Source: Sipunculus nudus (taxonomy: Eukaryota > Annelida > Sipuncula > Golfingiida > Sipunculidae). From it: 64,000 nucleotides of DNA. Under the pieces are notes generated by a model. That model was not told the DNA's origin and ran no database searches. It saw only the letters and a program-made list of their open reading frames with translations. Shown here piece by piece: positions 51,001 to 59,100 of the stretch. The position numbers and the translations under genes are program-made. How positions within the stretch are numbered: position 1 is the stretch's first letter; each line of letters begins with the position of its first letter. The DNA is taken from contig CM049322.1 of NCBI GenBank assembly GCA_026874595.1, positions 31,497,340 through 31,561,339 on the forward strand, in the 5' to 3' direction.

Positions 51001-54000
51001 AGAATGGTAGAATTAACCGAGTGACATTAATATCGTGAAACCCCTCTATAGCGGACAGTCACAGGAATAGACGATTTGTCTGTTATGGCGGGGGTCTTCC
51101 TCAGAGTTGGTCGAGCAAGGCGGTCTTGTTGCAGCCGGATGTCGGAGGTTCAGACCTGGGATATATTTACATTATAACATGTATTTTCTCAATATCATTA
51201 GCAATGTTGGTATCATATGCCAGTTTGAATAATGTTTATTATAAATTGTTGATTATATTTTTTTCTATTCACATCTGGCTTTTATTATAAATTCGGTCAT
51301 TATTTTTTTAGGAATGTTTTCTGACATTGATTGTGAGTTCCTGGACTTACTTGCACTTAGACCTGGTGCAGTTCCCTTATATCTGAAATTCTTAATTAGT
51401 CACTCTTTTACTTAACATAAAACAATCGTAGATTGAATAAAACAATTTCCGACATATCGTCTCAGGTTTGTTGACATCCTCCCGTGTCGCGAATTGATAA
51501 AGATGAATACATTTGTGATATTCTACGTCGCTTGTGATTGACCAGTGCGACACGTATCCGTGATGCGCATGATACATATCGGTGACTGGGCCGTCCCGGG
51601 GTCATTGGAGGTGAAATTAACTTAATGTATTAGTCGCCATAACAGGTGCATAATTAAGATCTGTTGTTATCTTGATCTAAAATCAAACTGACCGTCTCAC
51701 CCCCCCCCCCCCCCACATACACGCCACCACGGTCCTGCGAGAGTTCAAAATAAGGGTTCCTTCGTGTGAAACACGGTCCAGTCCAGGGCTTATGTTAGAA
51801 AAATATGGCCCGAAAAAAAGGGTGACGATTTCACCTCTATCAAAACTTGGCATAATATAAACTCCTCAAATAAGTCTTTTGAACAACACTGCAAATGGTA
51901 AGGATACCTGACTTATCAAAGTTACAAATTACAATATTAAGGTTATTGCAATGAAAATGACTCGTATTTCACATTCTTCACTACTATCTAATTTATGAAA
52001 ACGTTTTAGTGGTTAGAGGTGTACCGGAAGCAAAAGCTACTTGCAGTTACAAGTTGTTGTTCTCTACTCCGGCAGGAGCAGCTGATTTAGGGTCCGTTAG
52101 CAGGATGATTTTAACAAATGGGCAGACAAAGTGTCTGTTTTTCCTGAAAAGCGGGTTGTCAATGCAAGAGGGGTTCTTTATATAATATAACAAATTTAAT
52201 CGCCCCAAGGACTGTCCGTTGGGAGGGGATTCTTAAAGTAGTAAACTATTTTGACTCGACCAAGGACTGCACGTTAAGTGAGGTTCTCTGTATTAGAAAA
52301 TGACCAGTATATTAGATTAAGAAAAAACTGTTAACACTGTTAACATATTAGGTTATATGTGACTGACTCTGTTCAGTAGATGTGGCGTTTCTACGTTTAT
52401 CCATGCAGAACAAATTAATTTTTATTGCAAATGATGCACTTGATATGAACATTAAATGAATCAGATATTCACACAAACTTAATTTGTAGTGAACGAAAAG
52501 GCTGCTTTTAAGATACAGGGTAAACCTGCCTTACTGAAACTAAATGCAGACTGATTTAATGCAGAGGTATTTTATGAAGTTATATCATGAGTTAATTATC
52601 ACTTAATTAAATGCATTCAGTGTTTGTTCCTTTTGTTATTTACAGTTGCTCCAGGTGTAAGCTTGACGCCTGACCATGATGTAATCAACAAGAAAGAAGA
52701 TGAGGATCAAACACTGGCGTGTTCATCAGATTCAAACCCACATGCACATGACCAACATTTTAAATGGATACATCAGAGGGGAGGATCAACAGTCCGGGAA
52801 CATCCAGGCCAAAAGACCTGGGTACTGGGAGCGGTCAAGAAGGAAACTGCCGGTACCTACATCTGTGAAGTGGCTGTACAAATTACCCATCCAGTGTCAC
52901 AGACATTGTCAGGAAACAAAAAGACTACTCTCGTTGTGCAGTGTAAGAATGTGCTATTACCTTCATTTGTTTAGAGTGCATTCAAAATCACTTTCAATTA
53001 TGTTTATTTTCATGAAGATTAAACAGGTTTTAAAGTGCTACCATGATCCCATTTAAATATTGAACGAATTTAGAGATACTGGAATAAAAGTCATGACATA
53101 CACAAATAAGTTAATTGAATAAATTTGTAAAGAATCAGCAGTATCTGAAATGTGATATAGCTGTTTTAAAACACTTATTTTATTTCTGATTTATTTGACT
53201 GTCATTAATATAGTCTTCATAATCCAACCCTTTAAAACCTTAAAAAAAAGATATTTATTGTGTGCTACTGTATGTATTTCTGTTAAAAGAGCGAGAATGA
53301 ACACAATACATTTTTTAAGCAGACACAAGACTTTCAAATGACTTTTATTAATGAATGTTTTTGTAAAATCAATTCCTCAAGGAAAAAGTTACTTGTATAC
53401 TTTTTTATGGTTGTAGACCTTCACTTGAACACCTCGACTCGTACACAGGAGGTGACAGAGTATGAGTCAGTAACAGTGACCTGTACAGCAGATGCTGTAC
53501 CAGCAGAGACCGTCCAGTTCTTGCCATGGATACACAGCAACAGAGGGATAGACACACCCCTGAACAGTAACTTCTCCAATCAGAGCATAGCGGTTCTTCA
53601 ATTTCCTGCCATACAATTTTATAATAGTGGTCATTACACCTGTAGAGGCGGTAACAGTGTATATCAGGAACAGACAGCAGTCCTCCAGGTCAATGTTAGA
53701 TGTGAGTAACATTTCAGATTATATGGATAAGTAATCAGTTAAGCTGATGCTGACTTTGTAGACAAATCTCGTGCACTCAATAACTGAAAAAAAAATATTT
53801 TATGGATCATTCTAAAAATTTGTAAGTTTAAAGATATGTGTGATAGGACCGTGCAGTACACAGACTCAGGTCGTTAGACACAGCTCAACAGTAACTTCTC
53901 TAACAAATGCATAATAATACAGTGCTACAACACTGGTTACTACACGTGTAGAACTGGTAATAATGTTTATCATGATAAGACTTGAGTCCTAATTTGGGTG

Positions 54001-56036
54001 GGTGGCATTATAAGATGTGAGTATTTCACGGATCTTAAAAGTGTTTGCCTCAGTCCAGCTGACCATCCATCATTCTTTGTGGCTGTCTTTATGTAAGAAA
54101 CATCTTGTAATTTGTAGGGCTATATCATGTATCATGTTGGTCATGAAGTATTCATAAAAAAACAAAATAGATGTCAGTGTTTAATGTACTTGTGACTACA
54201 AAATAAAAATAGCAACAAACTTGTTTACCTCAAAGTCAGATTCATGCTCGCATACAAACACGTCAGTTTGGTCATACTATATTCGAAGAATTTAACAGTT
54301 GTTTCATCCTTTTGGTTTATGTACGTTTTACTGTTTTGTATTGTAAAAATTGAAACAAAAATAATATAACCTTTTATCCGAAAGATTCTTAAGGTTAGCA
54401 ATAAGAACAAACCTTATAAGAGGATGACCCTGAAATAAATACCTGTACCTTAACGCCTGACTTTACCAGCAATTCTTCATTTCATAGACTTGAACACATT
54501 TTATTCAGTTTTCATTTTGTAACCTATTTTGTGTTAGCAATGATTTCAGTAAGTAAACTGGCATTCATTATTTAAATGCATGTAACCTTTTCCCATTCAT
54601 TTGTAAAATTGTGACCTCATATGTAAAGGAAGGGTCATAGTAAGGTAAAAATCGGTGAATAATTCTCTTGCCACACAGCCTATAGATGACAGGTCCTGAG
54701 AACATCCGTGTCAGTTTTGACAAGGTAATGGCATTCGTATTGTAATCTGACACAATACTGTTAGTATATCATAAATCAGAGGTTTGGGACCGATACGGTC
54801 CTCAATTATGGTCATTCTTGTGCCATATTTGATTTCAGATTGGTCTGAAATTTATTACCACAAGAATTCTAAAGGAGGCAAATTAACAGAAAAAAATCAC
54901 AGCGTTATCTTAAAAGTTTGGGCGAAACGAATATTAGATATTTGCCTAGCAGACATATAAGATTTAACAGGAGTTAATCATCTTTGAAATCTTTGAACGC
55001 AATTAATCATTGACCACAATTTATCATTCTCTTTGAGATAATGCACGTGGAAGAAAATCACCGATTGCGATCTGGTTGTCATTGAAATTCAGACAGGCCT
55101 GTAATTCGATAGCTCAGGAACCATCGTAGCCTCCGATGAATATGAGAAAGATCAAGCTTCTACTCGTTGAGATATCTTGTGCGAAAGAAAGAGTCGCTGA
55201 CGTACGGACGAAAGGAAGGATGGGAGTACGAAAGGATGGACGGACGGACAGACGGACAGTGCAATCACTGTAGACCCCTGCTTTTTTCAAGCGGGGACAT
55301 AATTATACACGTTCTTTGTCAGAAAATCATGTTATCTTGTTAAACTCACTTTTGTTAATAATAAAAGGTTAACAGAAAACTGTTCTATAAAAATTCAGAT
55401 ATGATGAAAGTTTACTTAACTGGCCCTGGTCCATGCTTTCTTAAACAGAGTGTGTAGTGCTACTAATAGAAAACCCATCAGACATTCAGGACTGAGACAA
55501 TACTTTATGGCAGGGGTAATTACTACACTAAACTATGAGTGAACTATTCCTAAACAGAATGTTCAAAACTAGTAAATGTTCTTAATTAATAATTACGGTG
55601 GTCGGCGACTTATCACCAAATCACAACCTCCGGAATCTCGAACTTAATCCCCATTTTTTTTATTTACGTTACACGTAACATCATGACAGATGGTCATAGT
55701 ACCGATCTTTTAAATATATATTTATTTTAGGACTCTCCATTAAACCACCAGAACCCTGGCAATAACAAAACAGTTGCACGGTCGACCGGGCCCGTTCTTT
55801 CGGCCTCAATGGCTGACTCAACAGTCATATGTAGAAACAGGGAATAACTCCCTCCCGAGCAGTTCGGACGTCAGAATATTCCATTTAAATTCTCTTCCAT
55901 TTGAATGCATGTTCACTCGTAATGATAATGATAATAATAAAAATAAAAATAATAACAATAATATATATATATATATGATAATTAATTTTATAGTCATGTT
56001 AGACTGTAGTTGAAGTGAAGGTTGAGAGCAAGAGCA

Positions 56037-56118
<82 letters not shown>

Positions 56119-59100
56119 TGTTGTTACTGTCCTCATTCACGCCGCAAATCTGACTTGACGGACAGAAACACAGACGTTCATATACAATATACAATATACA
56201 ATTACAAAATGAAAGTTAAACAGTCTCTTGTATGCCCTGTAACCCAAATAAATACTGAACTGAAGCCCATTTCTACGGTGCCCGGGAGACGACATGGTGA
56301 AAAATATTTATTAATTCGTGCGCACGAAATTTTATTCCGTGCGCACAAATTACTAATTACTAATCCAGGTGGAGAGACGGCTTTTGTCGCAACAATGTAC
56401 ATTCATACATAATTTATAATACTTAAAATTAATAGTAAATTTATTATTATTAATAGTTACAAAACAATACATTAGGTCTTATACGTTTAAATGGGAAAAC
56501 ACTCCAATTAGATAAATCGGTGAAATTTCCAATTAGCTGGAGATTGTGCCCACAACAGAATGCCAAAGTTACCCACATTAGCGCTATGTGGAAAGGAATT
56601 TGATCAGTAGAATTTTTGATGAGGTATCAACAGATAACAGCAAGAACTGTCATATTATTTAGTAACGCACTTAACAATAAGCAACTATAGAATTAATGAG
56701 TCTATATCTATATATATATAAATTATAGAGGTTCTTTGTATTAGAAAACTGAGCTTATATATAAATTTTGTTAATTTTACATGGACTGTACAGCTACAGT
56801 TATGATAACTTATACCAGGCACTCTCCATGGCTCGAATGTTGGAAATACCACCAGCTTTGGACGGACCACCCACCCACCCTCATAGCCATCTCTGGCTTA
56901 TCTATATGTTCTCTCCCATTAGACACTGCCAAGCAGCCTTACCATCCGGCCGATGGGAAGAGAATCTTCACACGTTTGGGTCAAGACGTCTCGTTATCAA
57001 TCACCGTGGATGCCTTTCCCACCAGTGTCAAATTTATCTGGTACTATGTACAAGGGGAAAACACCACTAGAGTTCAGGAGGACGATCGCACCACAATAAT
57101 CTCTCACCCTCCACAGAGTACGCTGAACATCACAAATATCATGATGACTGATCTGGGCAACTATACAGTCAATGCAGAGAATGGAGTCCTTTTTGGCAGT
57201 AATTTTTCGTATATCGTGAAACCTAAAGGTAAACAAACACATTCAGATACATGTATTTTGTTTTACTTGTTTCAAAGAGTTTACCTTTTATGATCTTTAC
57301 ACACTTTACAGTGCATATTAAAGAACGAGATCTTATGGGAAATACAGAGGTCTTAACATTTTGAAAAAAAGATTCAGATGTAAATTATCTGAATACCTCT
57401 GTTAGTACATCTATGTGAGAACAGATATTTCCCGTATTTTACTGTTACCACCTATACACACTTGTTCTGTTGGCTAAGAGCTTTTGTCAGCTTCTGCTGA
57501 TTTTCTAGTGTATCACGTGCCATCTAAGTAATGAAGGATCATTTCAATTTTAAGAAAAACAGTTAAATTGATACTTCAGAAATGTGTCGCAGAAATTTTG
57601 TTTATCATGATAACTGCCAGAAACAGGAATGTAAATTATTTATAAAGTAAAATGCTGCTTTTTCCATAAACAGATGCGCCTCGACCACCAATAATAGATG
57701 GCAGCAAGAGTTTTCCGACTGCTGTCTCAGTGGAAATATGGTGGCGATCAAATTTGGATGGAGGATATCCACAAACCTTCAGTGTCCACTACAGGCAAAT
57801 TAGAGAGCACTTTATGCTATTTAGGTCAGGAATCAAAGATCAAGGTCTGGACATTTTTCACCACACCAGAGTCACGTCACTAACACCGGGAACAGCATAC
57901 GAGTTCAAGGTGGAAGCTCACAATGAACATAACGGGGGATCCACAGCTACATCTAACATTGTACAGTTTAGCACATTAGGTATGTATCTACCTAGAAGCT
58001 AAAACTACTCTTTAAAAGTAGTTTTTAAAATTAAGTATAAAGTACTATAACATAAGTATCTTGGCTCTTACATGACTATTAGGACATCTGTAATTAAGGC
58101 CTTCTATCCTTCTTTGATATTTTATCCTGTGGGCTTACCAGTGATTTTTAAATGGGATGGCCCTTTTCATGTTTAAAAAGTTTCCTTTTCATAACTCGAT
58201 CGATCTTATTTTCAATAAACGTGTTAGCATTTTAACATCTTTTTGCAGATATCCACACTATAAATGAAATGTAGTCTACTTAATTATCATGCAACTTTCA
58301 CATTAGCCTTTATCTAAGTCTTTTAAAAATCCACATATGTAATTTATGTAGATTGGATCTGTAAAATGAATAATAAGTGATATCTGAATTTAAACCTTAA
58401 ACTTTTTATTTACACTGACTGTATACATAGTTACAATAACTAATTCTGGGCACTTCAAAGCAAGGACCGCGGTCTTCGTATTATCTAGAGCAGCGAAACC
58501 CGGAGGGCCTCAAGAAAACCACTGATATTTGACAGGTCGCTACAAACCACTCTGCGAAGTGGAGAGGCAGAGTTTCATTATGCCCTTGCAACGATATTGC
58601 AGAAGTGATATAATAACGCCTCTGTTCGTGCGTCCGTCCATCCGTCTTGAATTTGTGGACTGATTTTAAGCCAAGCCATTTAACCAAAACCTTTCATCTT
58701 TCAAATATTGCTCACCTTCTCACGGATGAAGAACTCTACCAAGTTTGAGGTCACAGGGCCCAAAGTCAAGGTCACAAAGCTGCACTCCTGATTTTTCACA
58801 CTATGTATGCTGCCGTGCGATTGTATGCTATGTTATGCGGTGCCCTTGTTTCGAAAGAGATATGGATTTCTGAGAAAGATTTCTCACAAACATTTTATTT
58901 ATTTCTAATTATTAATGATAACATGATTCTATTCAAAGAGAAGCCTAGGATGAACAACGCTTCCCTTGTGTCAGCGCGTCATGGTAGCAGGGCCTACCTG
59001 ACCTGGGAGAGACCAGGTGGGACGTATGATACACAGCGTGTTGAGCAGCACGATACTACAGGTGAGAGACAGAGGAGAAGTACAAGTGTGTGTACACCTC

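Noticed and set aside
55440-55550. Possible further decayed Ig exon ('GRGNYYT' in one frame)
   Set aside because: Only a few residues match and no flanking splice signals or second motif were found.
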